A stretch of DNA of 64,000 nt from Paraburkholderia ribeironis (GCF_900019265.1 NZ_CYGX02000015.1:115929-179928); one strand, 5' to 3'. Counted from the stretch's first letter, positions 17,614-29,971 are shown. The notes: generated from the letters alone by a model not told the origin. Program-made: numbers and translations.

Positions 17614-19683
17614 TCAGCGCACGACGTGCGCGACGTGCGTGACGCGGCGTGCCTCATCCACCAGCGCCTGCGTGGTCAGCTTGAAGTGCTCGAACAACGC
17701 CGCGGCCGGCGCTGATTCACCGAACGAATCGATGCCCACCACGCCACCGTCCAGCCCGACGTATTGCCGCCAGAATGCGCTCACGCCGGCCTCGATCGCG
17801 ACGCGCGGCACGCCCGGTGGCAGCACCGCATCGCGCCACGCTGGCGCTTGCCGGTCGAACGCCGTCGTGGACGGCATCGACACGACGCGCGCCGCGATGC
17901 CGGCCGCCGCGAGCGGCGCGATAGCGGCGAGTGCGAGCGCGACCTCGGAGCCGGTTGCGATAAGCACGACGCGCACGACGCGCGCACCCGGCACCTGCGC
18001 CGATTCGGCCGGCCAGTCGCGCAACACATAGCCACCGCTGCGGATTGCGGCGATCTGCTCGGCGGTGCGCGTGGCGAACGGCAGGTTCTGCCGGCTCAGC
18101 AACAGGCATGTCGGCCCGTCCCGTTCGACGGCGCAGGCCCACGCCTGCGCGGTCTCGACCGTGTCGCACGGACGCCAGACGTCCAGCCCCGGAATCAGCC
18201 TGAGGCTCGCCGCATGTTCCACCGCCTGATGGGTCGGGCCGTCTTCGCCGAGCCCGATCGAATCGTGCGTGAAGACGAAGATCGCGCGTGTCTTCATCAG
18301 CGCGGCCATGCGCAGCGCGTTGCGCGAATAGTCGGAGAAGGTCAGGAACGTGCCGCCGAACGGCAGGTAGCCGCGATGCAGCGCGATGCCGTTCATCACC
18401 GCGCTCATGCCGAACTCGCGCACGCCGTAGTGCACATAGTTGCCGCCTTGCAGGCCGCTGTGGTCGGTGCGGACATCGACCGCGCCCTTCCAGTCCGTCA
18501 GGTTCGAGCCGGTCAGATCGGCCGAGCCGCCGAGCAGCTCCGGCAAGTTGCGCGCGAGCGCGGCGATTGCCTGCTGCGATGCCTTGCGCGTTGCAATCGA
18601 TTCGCCCGCGCAGTCGGTATCTCGCACCATCGCGCGTGCCGCATCGTGCCAATGCGCGGGCAGCTTGCCCTGCATCCTTCGTTCGAACTCGGCGGCATCG
18701 AGCGGATAGTGCTTGCGATACGCGTTGAAACGCTCGCTCCAGTCGGCTTCGGCGGCATGGCCACGCGCGCTCGCGTCCCATCGCCCGCGGATCTCGGCCG
18801 GAATCTCGAATGGCGGATGCGGCCAGCCGAGCGCGCGACGCGTCTGTGCAATCTCGTCGGCGCCGAGCGGCGCGCCGTGCACGTCGTGGGTCCCGGCCTT
18901 CGACGGCGAACCCTGGCCGATCACCGTCTTGCAGCAGATCAGCGTCGGCCGGCCCGCGGTGTGCGCGGCCTGCAACGCGCGATCAACCGCATCGACGTCG
19001 TGTCCGTCCACTTCGCGCACCACGTGCCAGCCATACGCCGCGAAGCGCGCCGGCGTATCGTCGGCGAACCACTGCTGGACGTGACCGTCGATCGAAATGC
19101 CGTTGTCGTCGTAGAGCACGGTCAGCTTGTCGAGCTTGAGCGTGCCCGCGAGTGAAGCGGCCTCGTGCGAGATCCCTTCCATCAGGCAGCCATCGCCAGC
19201 GAACACATACGTGCGATGATCGACGATCCGATGCCCCGGCCGATTGAATTCACGCGCGAGCAGCGCCTCGGCGAGCGCCATGCCGACGCCGTTCGCCAGA
19301 CCCTGGCCGAGCGGCCCGGTGGTCGTCTCCACGCCCGGTGTGACGCCCACTTCGGGATGCCCAGGCGTTCTGCTATGCATCTGGCGAAAGCGCTTCAGTT
19401 CGTCGATCGGCAGATCGTAGCCGGTGAGATGCAGCAGTCCATACAGCAGCATCGAGCCGTGTCCGTTGGACAGGATGAAACGGTCGCGGTCCGGCCACGC
19501 CGGGTTGCGCGGATTGTGCTTCAGATGCCGGTCCCACAACGCGACGGCAATCTCGGCCATCCCTAACGGCATGCCCGGATGCCCGGACTTCGCCGCTTCC
19601 ACCGCGTCGATCGCGAGCATGCGCAGCGCGTCGGCCATCGAGCGGGTGACGGATGCGGTCACAGATTCTGCAACAGCGCTCAT
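17614..19683 (-). CDS. cbbT: Transketolase
   Basis: Transketolase moves two-carbon units between sugar phosphates and regenerates ribulose-5-phosphate. The 689-residue protein has the thiamine diphosphate motif beginning [18 protein letters not shown], early [13 protein letters not shown] and histidines of the active site, and the C-terminal transketolase domain with [20 protein letters not shown] precedes ATG 19683. Its position inside the cbb operon, between phosphoribulokinase and aldolase, marks it as the Calvin-cycle copy. Length is normal. Confidence 0.95.
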   Translation of the reverse strand: MSAVAESVTASVTRSMADALRMLAIDAVEAAKSGHPGMPLGMAEIAVALWDRHLKHNPRNPAWPDRDRFILSNGHGSMLLYGLLHLTGYDLPIDELKRFRQMHSRTPGHPEVGVTPGVETTTGPLGQGLANGVGMALAEALLAREFNRPGHRIVDHRTYVFAGDGCLMEGISHEAASLAGTLKLDKLTVLYDDNGISIDGHVQQWFADDTPARFAAYGWHVVREVDGHDVDAVDRALQAAHTAGRPTLICCKTVIGQGSPSKAGTHDVHGAPLGADEIAQTRRALGWPHPPFEIPAEIRGRWDASARGHAAEADWSERFNAYRKHYPLDAAEFERRMQGKLPAHWHDAARAMVRDTDCAGESIATRKASQQAIAALARNLPELLGGSADLTGSNLTDWKGAVDVRTDHSGLQGGNYVHYGVREFGMSAVMNGIALHRGYLPFGGTFLTFSDYSRNALRMAALMKTRAIFVFTHDSIGLGEDGPTHQAVEHAASLRLIPGLDVWRPCDTVETAQAWACAVERDGPTCLLLSRQNLPFATRTAEQIAAIRSGGYVLRDWPAESAQVPGARVVRVVLIATGSEVALALAAIAPLAAAGIAARVVSMPSTTAFDRQAPAWRDAVLPPGVPRVAIEAGVSAFWRQYVGLDGGVVGIDSFGESAPAAALFEHFKLTTQALVDEARRVTHVAHVVR

Positions 19684-19738
19684 TGGAAGTCTCCTTGCAA
19701 GATGAACCCGGGCATCGTCGGCCGGTGTCCGGCGCGCG

Positions 19739-20611
19739 TCAGGCGCGCGAGCGCCGGTCGACCAGTTGAAGAACCATCGGCGTGAAGATCAGCTGCATCG
19801 CGAGCCCCATCTTGCCGCCCGGCACGACGATCACGTTCGGGCGCGACATGAACGAGTCGTGCAGCATCGTCAGCAGATACTGGAAGTCGATACCCTTCGG
19901 CCGCGCGAAGCGGATCACCACGAAGCTCTCGTCCGGCTGCGGAATTTCGCGGGCAGTGAACGGATTCGAGGTGTCCACGGTCGGCACGCGCTGAAAATTC
20001 ACATGGGTGCGCGAGAACTGCGGGCAGATGTAATTGACGTAGTCGGGCATGCGCCGCAAGATCGTGTCGACCACTGCCTCATGCGAGTACCCGCGCATCG
20101 TCTGATCGCGGTGCAGCTTCTGGATCCATTCGAGGTTGATGATCGGCACGACACCGATCAGCAGATCCGCGTGCCGCGCAATGTCGACCTTGTCGGTCAC
20201 GGCCGCGCCATGCAGTCCCTCGTAGAACATCAGATCGCTGCCGGGCGCGAGGTCCTCCCACGGCGTGAAGGTCCCGCTGTCCTGTTTGTAGAGCTGCGCC
20301 TCGCCTGCGTCGTGCACATAGTGGCGCAACTGGCCGGTACCGCTTTCGCCGTAGCTCGTGAAGAGCGTCTCGAGCTCTTCGAGCAGATTCGCCTCCGGGC
20401 CGAAGTGACTGAAGTTGGGGGCGCCGTCGCGTTCATGCTCCTTCATGGCCGCACGCATGCCCATGCGGTCGTAGCGATGGAACGCATCGCCTTCGACGAT
20501 CTGCGCGCTGATGTGCTCGCGTCTGAAAATATGGGTGAAGCTCTTCATGACGGTCGTGGTGCCCGCGCCGCTCGAGCCGGTCACCGCGATGATCGGGTGT
20601 TTGACTGACAT
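19739..20611 (-). CDS. cbbP: Phosphoribulokinase
   Basis: Phosphoribulokinase uses ATP to make ribulose-1,5-bisphosphate for RuBisCO and, with RuBisCO, is diagnostic of the Calvin cycle. The 290-residue protein is the proteobacterial short form with the P-loop [14 protein letters not shown] near the start, HRYDRMGMR, the [13 protein letters not shown] metal-binding segment and the [16 protein letters not shown] motif. ATG 20611 is preceded by CCGGAGACAC. It lies between cbbF and cbbT with short spacers. Confidence 0.96.
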   Translation of the reverse strand: MSVKHPIIAVTGSSGAGTTTVMKSFTHIFRREHISAQIVEGDAFHRYDRMGMRAAMKEHERDGAPNFSHFGPEANLLEELETLFTSYGESGTGQLRHYVHDAGEAQLYKQDSGTFTPWEDLAPGSDLMFYEGLHGAAVTDKVDIARHADLLIGVVPIINLEWIQKLHRDQTMRGYSHEAVVDTILRRMPDYVNYICPQFSRTHVNFQRVPTVDTSNPFTAREIPQPDESFVVIRFARPKGIDFQYLLTMLHDSFMSRPNVIVVPGGKMGLAMQLIFTPMVLQLVDRRSRA

Positions 20612-20683
20612 GCGTGTGTCTCCGGATAACTATGTTCTGGTCAGCTTTGCGACGGGCCGTCTGCCCGGCCCGTCGGCCGCGCG

Positions 20684-21790
20684 TCAAGCCGAGAAGTCCG
20701 GCAGGAACAGCGAGCGCGGGCTGAAAAGCGGCGACGTGTAAGGCTTGTCCTCGCCGCGATCGTATTCGCCGTGATAGCGCGCGATGCGTTCGACCTCGTT
20801 CTTCGAGCCGAGAATCACCGGCACACGTCCATGCAGCGCGTGTGGACGGACATCGAGAATGCGCTCGCGCCCGGTCGTCGCGAGGCCGCCCGCCTGCTCG
20901 ACCAGAAAGCTCATCGGGTTCGCCTCGTACAGGAGACGCAGGCGCCCTTCCATGGCGGGCGTTTTCGAATCGCGCGGATACATGAAGACGCCGCCGCGCA
21001 TCAGGATGCGATGCACTTCCGCGACCATCGATGCGATCCAGCGCATGTTGAAGTCCTGCTCCCGGCAGCCGGTGCGCCCGTCCTTGCACTCCTGAACGTA
21101 GCGGCGCACGGGCGGCTCCCAGAAACGCTCGTTGGAAGCATTGATCGCAAATTCGACGGTATCTTCAGGAATCCGGATATTCGAATGCGTGAGCACGAAA
21201 TTGCCGATGTCGCGCTCGAGCGTGAAGCCATGCGTGCCGTTGCCGACCGACAGCACGAGCATCGTCGACGGCCCGTAGACCGCGTAGCCGGCCGCGACCT
21301 GCTCGTAGCCCGGCCGCAGAAACGCGGCCTCGCCCACCGCGTCCTGCGCCTCGCCCTGCGGCGTGCGCAGCACCGAGAAAATCGAGCCCACTACGCCATT
21401 GATGTCGATGTTCGACGAGCCGTCGAGCGGGTCGAAGGCAAGCAGATAGTCGCCGCGCGGATAGTCCGACGGAATCGCGTAGACGTCCTCCATTTCCTCG
21501 GACACCATCGCCGCCAGCAGGCCGTCCCACTCGCATTGCTGCACGAAGACCTCGTTGGTCGCGACGTCGAGCTTCTTCTGTTCTTCGCCATGCGTGTTGA
21601 TGGTCTGCGCGGACCCGTAGTTGCCGCCCAGCGAGCCTTTCGTGAGCATCGCCGAGATCGACTTGATCGCGGCGGCCACATCGATCAGCAGTGCCGAGAG
21701 TCCCGCCGTCGCCGCTGCATTCCCGGAAGACGGCTGGCGGTCGAGTGTGTCGATCAGGAACTTCGAAAGTGTCGTACGTCCGTCTTGCAT
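20684..21790 (-). CDS. cbbF: Fructose-1,6-bisphosphatase class 1
   Basis: The enzyme dephosphorylates fructose-1,6-bisphosphate, and in bacteria often also sedoheptulose bisphosphate. The 368-residue product has [24 protein letters not shown], the metal site VSEEMEDVY, the signature [16 protein letters not shown] and the late GKIDxx-type region represented by [20 protein letters not shown] and the [12 protein letters not shown] stretch. It lies in the cbb operon directly after cbbX. The ribosome site CAGGGAGAA precedes ATG 21790. Length is normal. Confidence 0.95.
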   Translation of the reverse strand: MQDGRTTLSKFLIDTLDRQPSSGNAAATAGLSALLIDVAAAIKSISAMLTKGSLGGNYGSAQTINTHGEEQKKLDVATNEVFVQQCEWDGLLAAMVSEEMEDVYAIPSDYPRGDYLLAFDPLDGSSNIDINGVVGSIFSVLRTPQGEAQDAVGEAAFLRPGYEQVAAGYAVYGPSTMLVLSVGNGTHGFTLERDIGNFVLTHSNIRIPEDTVEFAINASNERFWEPPVRRYVQECKDGRTGCREQDFNMRWIASMVAEVHRILMRGGVFMYPRDSKTPAMEGRLRLLYEANPMSFLVEQAGGLATTGRERILDVRPHALHGRVPVILGSKNEVERIARYHGEYDRGEDKPYTSPLFSPRSLFLPDFSA

Positions 21791-21824
21791 GGCGTTCTCC
21801 CTGGAGGATGTCGAATGTCGTGAC

Positions 21825-22823
21825 TCAGCCCGATGACGCCGTGACGGCGCGCGATGTAGGTGGGGACGGCGGCTCGTCGAACACGCGGCTCGCGCGGACG
21901 TCGATGGCCTCGATCAGCGTGAGCGCAGCCGCGTCGAGCGGCACGCCGCCTTGCAGTGCGGTCGCAAACAGCCGGTTGGCCTGGCGCAGCCGCGCACGGT
22001 CGAGCGCATTGCGCACCGAGCGGGCATTGGCGAAATTCGGCTGACGGATGCGCCGCGCCAGATAGTCGGCGAAGGCATGCCGCGAGGCGGCGTCGAAGCG
22101 GTAATGCATGGTCCCGAGCATCCGCTCGGCAATGTCGAGCAGTTCCGTTTCGGCGTAATCGGGAAACGTGATGTGATGCGCGATGCGCGAACGGAAACCC
22201 GGATTGCTTTCGAAGAAGACTTCCATCCGCGACGCGTAGCCGGCCAGAATCACCACCAGATCGCTGCGCTGGTTCTCCATGGTCTGCAACAAAATTTCGA
22301 TTGCTTCCTGTCCATAGTCGCGCTCGTTTTCCGGGCGATACAGGTAGTACGCTTCATCGATGAACAGCACGCCGCCCATCGCCCGCTTCAGCACGTCGCG
22401 CGTTTTCGGTGCGGTATGGCCGATGTACTGCCCGACCAGATCGTCGCGCGTCACCGAGACCAGATGATTGCGGCGAATGTAGCCAAGCCGGTGCAGCACC
22501 TCGGCCATGCGCAGCGCGACGGTCGTCTTGCCGGTGCCGGGATTGCCGGAGAAGCACATGTGCAAGGTCGGCGCGCCGCCGGCAAGGCCGAGCGAATCGC
22601 GGGCGCGCTCGACCAGCAGATGCGCGGCGACCTCGCGGATGCGGGTCTTCACCGGCGCGAGCCCGACCAGGTCGCGATCGAGTTCGGCCAGTACATCGCC
22701 GATGCCGGAGTCGCGATACAGCGCCCCGAGATCGACCTGGCTGGCTTCGCGGCGCGCATCCTGGCCGTCAGTGGTGGCGTTGGACGACGGGTTCGCATCC
22801 ACGATCGCAGTGTCGGCTGTCAT
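21825..22823 (-). CDS. cbbX: CbbX red-type RuBisCO activase
   Basis: CbbX is an AAA+ hexamer that pulls inhibitory sugar phosphates from red-type form I RuBisCO. The sequence has Walker [21 protein letters not shown], Walker [14 protein letters not shown] and the pore-loop region after [12 protein letters not shown] 22823 is chosen over an in-frame ATG at 22856 because a perfect ribosome site AAGGAGGAG lies just before it, giving 332 residues. The position right after cbbS is the conserved one. Presence of CbbX matches the form IC large subunit. Confidence 0.94.
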   Translation of the reverse strand: MTADTAIVDANPSSNATTDGQDARREASQVDLGALYRDSGIGDVLAELDRDLVGLAPVKTRIREVAAHLLVERARDSLGLAGGAPTLHMCFSGNPGTGKTTVALRMAEVLHRLGYIRRNHLVSVTRDDLVGQYIGHTAPKTRDVLKRAMGGVLFIDEAYYLYRPENERDYGQEAIEILLQTMENQRSDLVVILAGYASRMEVFFESNPGFRSRIAHHITFPDYAETELLDIAERMLGTMHYRFDAASRHAFADYLARRIRQPNFANARSVRNALDRARLRQANRLFATALQGGVPLDAAALTLIEAIDVRASRVFDEPPSPPTSRAVTASSG

Positions 22824-22880
22824 TGCTCCTCCTTGCAGCGGTTCTTCGAAGCTCACCTGGCGTTGCGGGCCGCGCGGGTA

Positions 22881-23309
22881 TCAGCGCGGCGGCTCATAGC
22901 GCTCGCCGGCTGGCCGGTCGGCCGCATAGCTCGACATGCCGTAGCGCTGCATCCGCCCGTGCACTTCCTGACGTTCGAGACGGAAGCCCGGTTCGTGATC
23001 CGGCCGGTTGACGATGAACGACAGCCGCATGGTCTCGAAGGTGCGCTCCGAATCGAACGCGTTGACCTTGATGTAGTGTTGCGGCCGTGCCGCCCGGCAT
23101 GCTTTCACTTCCTGCAGCACACCGGCCGCATCGCGCAGATCGAACATCGGCAATCCCCACATTTCCCAGTAGGTGTTGCGCGGATGCGGGTCATCGGTGA
23201 ATTCGACCGAACATGCCCAGCCCTGACGCAATGCGTAGTCGATCTGCAAGCTGATCTCCTCATCGGTCAGCTCGGGCAGGAAGGAAAACGTTCCTTGTGT
23301 AATGCGCAT
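22881..23309 (-). CDS. cbbS: RuBisCO small subunit
   Basis: The 142-residue small subunit belongs to the red-type group: it begins [19 protein letters not shown] and has a C-terminal extension ([17 protein letters not shown]), which in red-type enzymes forms the beta-hairpins in the solvent channel. The central segment [15 protein letters not shown] is conserved. It lies 158 bases after cbbL, and 57 bases before the cbbX start. Confidence 0.95.
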   Translation of the reverse strand: MRITQGTFSFLPELTDEEISLQIDYALRQGWACSVEFTDDPHPRNTYWEMWGLPMFDLRDAAGVLQEVKACRAARPQHYIKVNAFDSERTFETMRLSFIVNRPDHEPGFRLERQEVHGRMQRYGMSSYAADRPAGERYEPPR

Positions 23310-23428
23310 GACGAACCTCGTTGTTTGATGTCACGTTCAGAACGGCGCCAGCAGTCTCCCGCGCGGTGCCACGGCACCGCCTTGCGGACCAGCCTGTGAA
23401 CCGGCAACCGGCGCTGATTGACTGCTTG

Positions 23429-23460
23429 GGCCACCGCTTAGGCCACCGCTTACGCCACCT
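23429..23460. repeat. 12-bp tandem repeat between cbbL and cbbS
   Basis: Two perfect copies of GGCCACCGCTTA (23429-23440 and 23441-23452) are followed by a degenerate third copy. They lie in the 158-base spacer between the cbbL stop and cbbS start. Confidence 0.85.
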
Positions 23461-23467
23461 GCACCAT

Positions 23468-25378
<1,911 letters not shown>

Positions 25379-25429
25379 TCACGCCGGGCTGACGGCGCAA
25401 CGCTGTGTCAACCCATGGAGGAAGCACGT

Positions 25430-25504
25430 ATGCAATGGACGACTCCGAGCTACACCGATGTGCGTCTCGGCTTTGAAATCGTGATGTATGTCGCTACGCG
25501 TTAA
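25430..25504 (+). CDS. pqqA: PQQ precursor peptide PqqA
   Basis: This 24-residue peptide is the ribosomal precursor of PQQ. It reads [20 protein letters not shown] followed by four residues, with the invariant Glu16 and Tyr20 (E-x-x-x-Y) that PqqE cross-links. A strong ribosome site GGAGGAAG lies before ATG 25430. It is separated from pqqBCDE (starting 37750) by twelve kilobases, with its own predicted promoter and a following hairpin, so it can be expressed in excess of the processing enzymes. Confidence 0.95.
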   Translation: MQWTTPSYTDVRLGFEIVMYVATR

Positions 25505-25510
25505 GCCCGC

Positions 25511-25537
25511 AGAAGGGCCGCACATCGCGGCCCTTCT
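25511..25537 (+). terminator. Terminator or attenuator hairpin after pqqA
   Basis: AGAAGGGCCGC (25511-25521) pairs perfectly with GCGGCCCTTCT (25527-25537) across a five-base loop. A T-rich stretch GTGTTTTTG follows at 25546-25553, ten bases after the stem. It would end most pqqA transcripts before the DUF447 gene. Confidence 0.75.
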
Positions 25538-25604
25538 ACGGCTCGTGTTTTTGATGAGCTAACCGGCCGGCCTTCCGGCGTTGTCTGGACACGCGTTCCC
25601 ATCC

Positions 25605-26204
25605 ATGATCCACGAAACGATCGTCACCACGGCAGCGTGCGATGGCCGTCCTCACATCGCCCCGATGGGGGTCCGGTACGAGGGTGACCGGATCATCCTT
25701 TCCCCTTTTCGTCCGTCCACGACGCTCGACAATATCGTCGCGTCGCGTGCGGCAGTTCTCAACTTCACCACGGACGTGCGGGTCTTCGCGGGCTGTGTCA
25801 CACACTGCGCAACCGATTGGCCGACCGTCAGCGCGAGCCGCGTTGCCAGTGTGCGTCTCGCGCAATCGCTCGCGCACGCCGAACTCGAACTCGACGAATT
25901 GCGCGACGACGCGCAGCGTCCCGTGCTGTTGATGAAATGCGTCCACCGCGAAAACCACGCGCCGTTTGCGGGCTTCAACCGCGCGCAGTCGGCCGTGATC
26001 GAAGGCGCGATTCTGGTGAGCCGGCTCTTCATGCTGCCGGCCGACAAGGTCGACCACGAGATGGCGTACCTGCAGATCGCAATCGACAAGACTGCCGGCG
26101 ACAACGAGCGTACGGCATGGGGCTGGCTCGTCGCCGCGGTTGCGCGGCATCGGGCGACCCTCGAATTTGCCGGTGGCCAGAGCACCGCTACCGTACGCCA
26201 CTAA
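25605..26204 (+). CDS. DUF447 family protein
   Basis: This 199-residue protein belongs to the DUF447 group, conserved with H4MPT and methanofuran genes. It resembles flavin-reductase-like split barrels: it begins MIHETIVTTAACDGRPHIAPMG, has LSPFRPSTTLDNIVASRAAVLNF and ends with a conserved helical region (GFNRAQSAVIEGAILVSRL). Flavin binding is suggested by the fold but not shown. ATG 25605 gives the conserved start; a TTG at 25581 is a longer option. It lies after pqqA and 18 bases before mfnB, probably co-transcribed with the latter. Confidence 0.78.
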   Translation: MIHETIVTTAACDGRPHIAPMGVRYEGDRIILSPFRPSTTLDNIVASRAAVLNFTTDVRVFAGCVTHCATDWPTVSASRVASVRLAQSLAHAELELDELRDDAQRPVLLMKCVHRENHAPFAGFNRAQSAVIEGAILVSRLFMLPADKVDHEMAYLQIAIDKTAGDNERTAWGWLVAAVARHRATLEFAGGQSTATVRH

Positions 26205-26222
26205 TTTCCCCGGAGAAGACCG

Positions 26223-26969
26223 ATGACCGCATTGCTCGCGAGCGTCCGCTCGGATGACGAAGCATTCGACGCCGCTCGCGCCGGCGCCGAACTGATCGAC
26301 CTGAAGGAGCCGAATGCCGGCGCGCTCGGCGGTCTGGCGATCAGCGAGATCACGCGCATCGCCAGCCTGCTGCGCGCCCGCTATCCGGTCAGGCCGATCA
26401 GTGCGGCCATCGGCGACGTGCCGGCCGACGCGCTCGATGAGATCGCCACACGCGTGATCGAAGTCAGCGACGCCGGCATCGATTATGTGAAAGTCGGCGT
26501 GGCGGGTGGACCGGCCGCGCGACGCTGCATCGACCAGCTGGCTGGTCTGCCGGCCACCGTGGTGCCGGTGCTGCTATGCGACAGCGGTATCGACGACGAA
26601 CTGGTTAGCCACACCGCCGCGCTTGGATTCGCCGGCGTGATGTTCGATACCGCCAGCAAGGACGGCAGCACGCTGTTCGATCACGTGGATGTCGAAACGC
26701 TCGGCCGCTGGCTGCGGCTCACGCGTGAGCGCGGCGCGATGGGCGGCATCGCCGGCGCGCTCGGTTGGGCGCAGCTGGAGCAGATTCGCGCGCTCGCGCC
26801 GGACGTGGCGGGTTTTCGCACCGCGTTGTGCAGCGACGGGCGCCGCTCCAGACTTGATCCGCAACGCGTCGCGCAATGGGCCGACGCATTGCACCGTGGC
26901 AGTGGCCGCGCGAGCGCCGGCGCTGCCGCCTCTGTGCCGGGAACCGCGAACGCAGCGCACCGCCTGTAG
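26223..26969 (+). CDS. mfnB: (5-formylfuran-3-yl)methyl phosphate synthase-like protein
   Basis: MfnB makes the furan ring of methanofuran from two molecules of glyceraldehyde-3-phosphate. The bacterial homologue (Orf7 of methylotroph clusters) is expected to do the same for methylofuran, the carrier used by the Fhc complex. The 248-residue TIM-barrel shows LLASVRSDDEAFDAARAGAE and LIDLKEPNAGALGGL; Lys28 in DLKEP fits the Schiff-base lysine. GYVKVGV- and GVMFDTASKDGSTLFDHV-type segments follow. A ribosome site CCGGAGAAG precedes ATG 26223. Confidence 0.87.
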   Translation: MTALLASVRSDDEAFDAARAGAELIDLKEPNAGALGGLAISEITRIASLLRARYPVRPISAAIGDVPADALDEIATRVIEVSDAGIDYVKVGVAGGPAARRCIDQLAGLPATVVPVLLCDSGIDDELVSHTAALGFAGVMFDTASKDGSTLFDHVDVETLGRWLRLTRERGAMGGIAGALGWAQLEQIRALAPDVAGFRTALCSDGRRSRLDPQRVAQWADALHRGSGRASAGAAASVPGTANAAHRL

Positions 26970-27041
26970 CGACTGTAGCGCCATTCAGCAGGGCGGGACG
27001 CGAGCGACGCGTCCCCGTTCACAAGACGAATGAACCGTGAT

Positions 27042-27632
27042 TCAGGTGACCGGGATGTTGAGCAGCCGGTCGCGCATCAACGCAACATTGTTCTTGTCGA
27101 ACAGTTCGACCACGTAGTTCGCGTCATGCACGTATTCGACGAAACGGCGGTCGACCACACCCGCTGCGGCCAGCGTCTCGAGCTGGGCATCCGCGGCGAT
27201 CGGGCAGGATTTCACCACGATCAGCCGCTCCGCGTTGAGCATCGTCGAGAGCCAGGCGGCGAGGCTGTCCGAGGTCGTGTCCCAGTTGCTCATCGGATCG
27301 GGCGTGTCGCGCATCAACGCGGTCGGCACCCACACCGCCACATGCCCATCGCGCAAGGTGCGGCGAATCTTGGCCTCGCTCGACGCCAGCACGAGTTCGG
27401 GCAACACACCTTGCATCAGCAGCGCGTATTGCGTCATCGCGAGCAGACACATATTGTGCGCGGCGAGATCGTCGAAACACCACTCGCTCTGGTATTGCCG
27501 CACCTTGTCCGCGAAATCGCCGCCACCCGGCACGATGACGACGCGTCCGCCCCCAACTTCGCATAACTCCGTGAGCCAGTGGCGCAGCGTCGGCTCGTGA
27601 CTCAGACTGCCTCCGATCTTGACCACCCACAT
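27042..27632 (-). CDS. mfnE: Amino-acid-kinase family protein, MfnE-like
   Basis: The 196-residue protein has the amino-acid-kinase fold: VVKIGGSLSHEPTLR at the start, the glycine-rich VVIVPGGGDFADKVR loop, and NWDTTSDSLAAWL followed by RLIVVKSC. In methanogens MfnE phosphorylates the aminomethylfuran phosphate to the diphosphate for coupling. The bacterial gene (Orf9 of methylotroph clusters) is placed with other methanofuran genes, so this role is likely. It is convergent with mfnB and is followed upstream by the mfnF-like gene on the same strand after 157 bases. Confidence 0.8.
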   Translation of the reverse strand: MWVVKIGGSLSHEPTLRHWLTELCEVGGGRVVIVPGGGDFADKVRQYQSEWCFDDLAAHNMCLLAMTQYALLMQGVLPELVLASSEAKIRRTLRDGHVAVWVPTALMRDTPDPMSNWDTTSDSLAAWLSTMLNAERLIVVKSCPIAADAQLETLAAAGVVDRRFVEYVHDANYVVELFDKNNVALMRDRLLNIPVT

Positions 27633-27690
27633 GACTATCGTCCTCGCTTCCGTTGAGTGCCCGTTGGTGTTCCGTCATGTTTCAAACCAC

Positions 27691-27726
27691 GCTCATCACT
27701 ACGCTCAGTGCTACCCTCATCACTAC
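27691..27726. repeat. 12-bp tandem repeat between mfnE and mfnF
   Basis: Three 12-base units lie at 27691, 27703 and 27715 (GCTCATCACTAC, GCTCAGTGCTAC, CCTCATCACTAC) in the spacer between two minus-strand genes. Confidence 0.8.
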
Positions 27727-27789
27727 CCTTTGCAGCCTGTACGCCACATCGCCAGACGGCGCTTCGCGCCGCCGTTTTCACATCACACA

Positions 27790-28911
27790 TCACGCAGCGC
27801 GCGACACCCCATGACACCCGGATTGCTGGCGGCTTGACGGATCGCCAAGCGCGAGCAGCGCAACCGCCACACTCGGCGCGCAAGTCGCCGCCCACGCCGA
27901 GCAGCGCTCCGGCACGCCGGCAATCGCGCCGAAGTCGAGATAGCCGCGCACCGCTTCGCACGCCAATGCGGCGACAAGAAACCGGCCGCACCCTGCGCCC
28001 ACCAGCGGCGCGGCGTCCAGCTCCGGATGCGCCGCGATCACACGCGCCAGATTCACACCGATTTCGCGCAACTGCAGCGCGCGCCAACGCTGCGCAAAGC
28101 GGCGCCATTCGACAGCGTCCGCCTCGTGTGCATCGCGCCCGATCATGCGCGCGAGCCGCGCCCGGCTCGCCGCTTCCGTCTTCGGCCCCTGGTCGGCGCT
28201 CGGATGCACGTCGTGGAGCAGGTCCAGTTCACCGGTCAGCCGATAGATGTCAGCGGTGGTCGCAAACCATTCGTTCATCACGTTGACCGTGACGCCGGCG
28301 AATTCGATGCGATGCGCGACCCCGCACAACGGCGTGCGTACGACACCCTGATAGACGAGTTCGCCGGTGGCGAGCCGGCCGGCATCGGTCGTGGCGCACG
28401 CAACCACCCGGCCGCCGACGATCGGAATGATGTCGGTGGTCGTGCTGCCGATATCGATAAGCACGGCATTCGCCACGCGGGTCGAAACCCAGCGCGCGGT
28501 GGCGAGCCAGTTCGCCGACGCGACATGGCGCCAGCCAGCCGCGCAGGCATGAGGAGCGAGCCAGCCGGCGTCGCCGGCGTAAAAGCGCAGCCGCGCGCCG
28601 AGCCGGTACGCGAGGGTGGCCACGATCATGCGCACGCCTTCGGCGCGGTCTGCGAACAGGTCGACCATCTCACCCGTCATCGTCACCGCGTGCTGCGCGG
28701 CGGCCATGCGTGCGTGCGGCCAGCGCTCGAAAACGAGGTCGATGGTGCGCTCCAGATGGTCGAGTCCCTGCCACAACGGACAGGCCCATTGGGCGACATC
28801 GAGCACGGCGCCGCTGCTATCGGCCATCGACACCTTGACATGCGCGCCGCCGACATCCCAGCCGAACACCGCCGCGCCCGCCGCCGCATCTTTTGTATAA
28901 GGCGCGTTCAA
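27790..28911 (-). CDS. mfnF: H4MPT-linked C1 pathway protein, MfnF-like
   Basis: The 373-residue protein belongs to the hydantoinase/oxoprolinase-like group long annotated as an H4MPT-linked C1 transfer protein; the archaeal member MfnF couples the furan diphosphate to the tyramine part of methanofuran. Motifs are FGWDVGGAHVKVS at the start, VTMTGEMVDLFADRAEG, LIDIGSTTTDIIPIVGGRV and a late GAGCGRFLVAALA. The start is a TTG at 28911 overlapping the TGA of the upstream ligase; no ATG is available in frame near the conserved beginning. An in-frame opening extends far upstream but lies over the ligase gene. Confidence 0.83.
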   Translation of the reverse strand: MNAPYTKDAAAGAAVFGWDVGGAHVKVSMADSSGAVLDVAQWACPLWQGLDHLERTIDLVFERWPHARMAAAQHAVTMTGEMVDLFADRAEGVRMIVATLAYRLGARLRFYAGDAGWLAPHACAAGWRHVASANWLATARWVSTRVANAVLIDIGSTTTDIIPIVGGRVVACATTDAGRLATGELVYQGVVRTPLCGVAHRIEFAGVTVNVMNEWFATTADIYRLTGELDLLHDVHPSADQGPKTEAASRARLARMIGRDAHEADAVEWRRFAQRWRALQLREIGVNLARVIAAHPELDAAPLVGAGCGRFLVAALACEAVRGYLDFGAIAGVPERCSAWAATCAPSVAVALLALGDPSSRQQSGCHGVSRAA

Positions 28912-29957
28912 GGCCGCACCCCGAGAGATGACTCCGATGGGGTCGTGCGTGCCGCCATGGATCTCCCGATGCGCGCCCCATGCGCCGTCAGCAAAGCGCG
29001 CGCAAGGTTGGAGCCGCGTGCCGCGGACAGCCCCGCATAGGCAACCGTGAGACGCGGATTCACCTCGATCACGACCGGTCCGCGCTGCGGATGCCATACC
29101 ACGTCGATGCCGACAAAGCCGCGCAAGCCGGGCAGCGCCCGCGCGACGCGTTGCGCGAGCGCGTCGAGCGCGCGACCGTCGTCGCTGAGACGATCGATCT
29201 GATCGACCAGCACGCCGTCGAATTCGACGATCCGCGCATGCTGGCCATGCGCGTCGCCGCCGCTCAAACCGATCTGCTGGCGGTTGATGCTGACCAGCTC
29301 GGCGTCCTTGTCGCGGCAGATCAGCGACAGGCTCAACGGTTCGCCGTCGACCCATGCCTGCAGCACCGGATTGCGCGCCGCAGCCGCGCGCCCATCGTAT
29401 TCGGCACAGGCATCGGCGAAGCGATCGAAGACGACGGTGTCGAGGCCACCGGCACCATCGTCCGGTTTGACAACCCAACGGCCTTCCCTATGTTCGCCCG
29501 CATTGCCGGGTTCGAGGGCGGGCGTCGTGGCGATGCCATGCGCGGCCAGACAGGTCGCGGTCGCGCTCTTGCTCGAGGCCACGCGGATCGCTTCCTTGGC
29601 GCAGCCCAGCCAGCGGGCCGAACCGACCGCATCGTACATGCGCAGGAGCAGCCCGTCGCATTCCGGTGCGATGATCCACGCGTAGTCGTGTTCGCGCGCC
29701 GCACGCGCGACAAATGCCGTCATCGATTCGCCGTGCACGGCCATACAATGACTCTGCCCTAGGTCGACCGATTCGAAGCGCGAAGTCGCGAACGTGACGC
29801 GCACACCGTCGAGTTCGCGCAGATCGGCAACCAGCGCGTCACGCATCACACGCCCTTCGACGATCAGCGCACTCAGGTCGGCAAGGCTGCCTTCACCGGC
29901 CAGCGCCGGATCGATGCCGCCGCCGGTAAGATACTCATAGACAAAGATCTTGGTCAA
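28908..29957 (-). CDS. mfnD: ATP-grasp ligase, MfnD-like
   Basis: MfnD attaches glutamate to tyramine in methanofuran; the bacterial homologue (Orf17 of methylotroph clusters) should act on tyrosine or a similar amine. The 349-residue protein begins IFVYEYLTGGGIDP, has the ATP lysine in GRWVVKPDDGAGGLDT, a LSLICRDKDAELVSINRQQIG segment and metal-binding VVIEVNPRLTVAYAGL. The start must be the TTG at 29957 because an in-frame stop lies 24 bases upstream and no ATG precedes the conserved FVYEYLTGG. Its start is only 14 bases from the divergent hisA-like gene. Confidence 0.82.
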   Translation of the reverse strand: MTKIFVYEYLTGGGIDPALAGEGSLADLSALIVEGRVMRDALVADLRELDGVRVTFATSRFESVDLGQSHCMAVHGESMTAFVARAAREHDYAWIIAPECDGLLLRMYDAVGSARWLGCAKEAIRVASSKSATATCLAAHGIATTPALEPGNAGEHREGRWVVKPDDGAGGLDTVVFDRFADACAEYDGRAAAARNPVLQAWVDGEPLSLSLICRDKDAELVSINRQQIGLSGGDAHGQHARIVEFDGVLVDQIDRLSDDGRALDALAQRVARALPGLRGFVGIDVVWHPQRGPVVIEVNPRLTVAYAGLSAARGSNLARALLTAHGARIGRSMAARTTPSESSLGVRP

Positions 29958-29971
29958 AGGAACACGCCCCT

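Noticed and set aside
16127..18031. Long plus-strand frame across rpe, cbbA and cbbT
   Set aside because: It runs opposite to three well-identified genes and has no family features.
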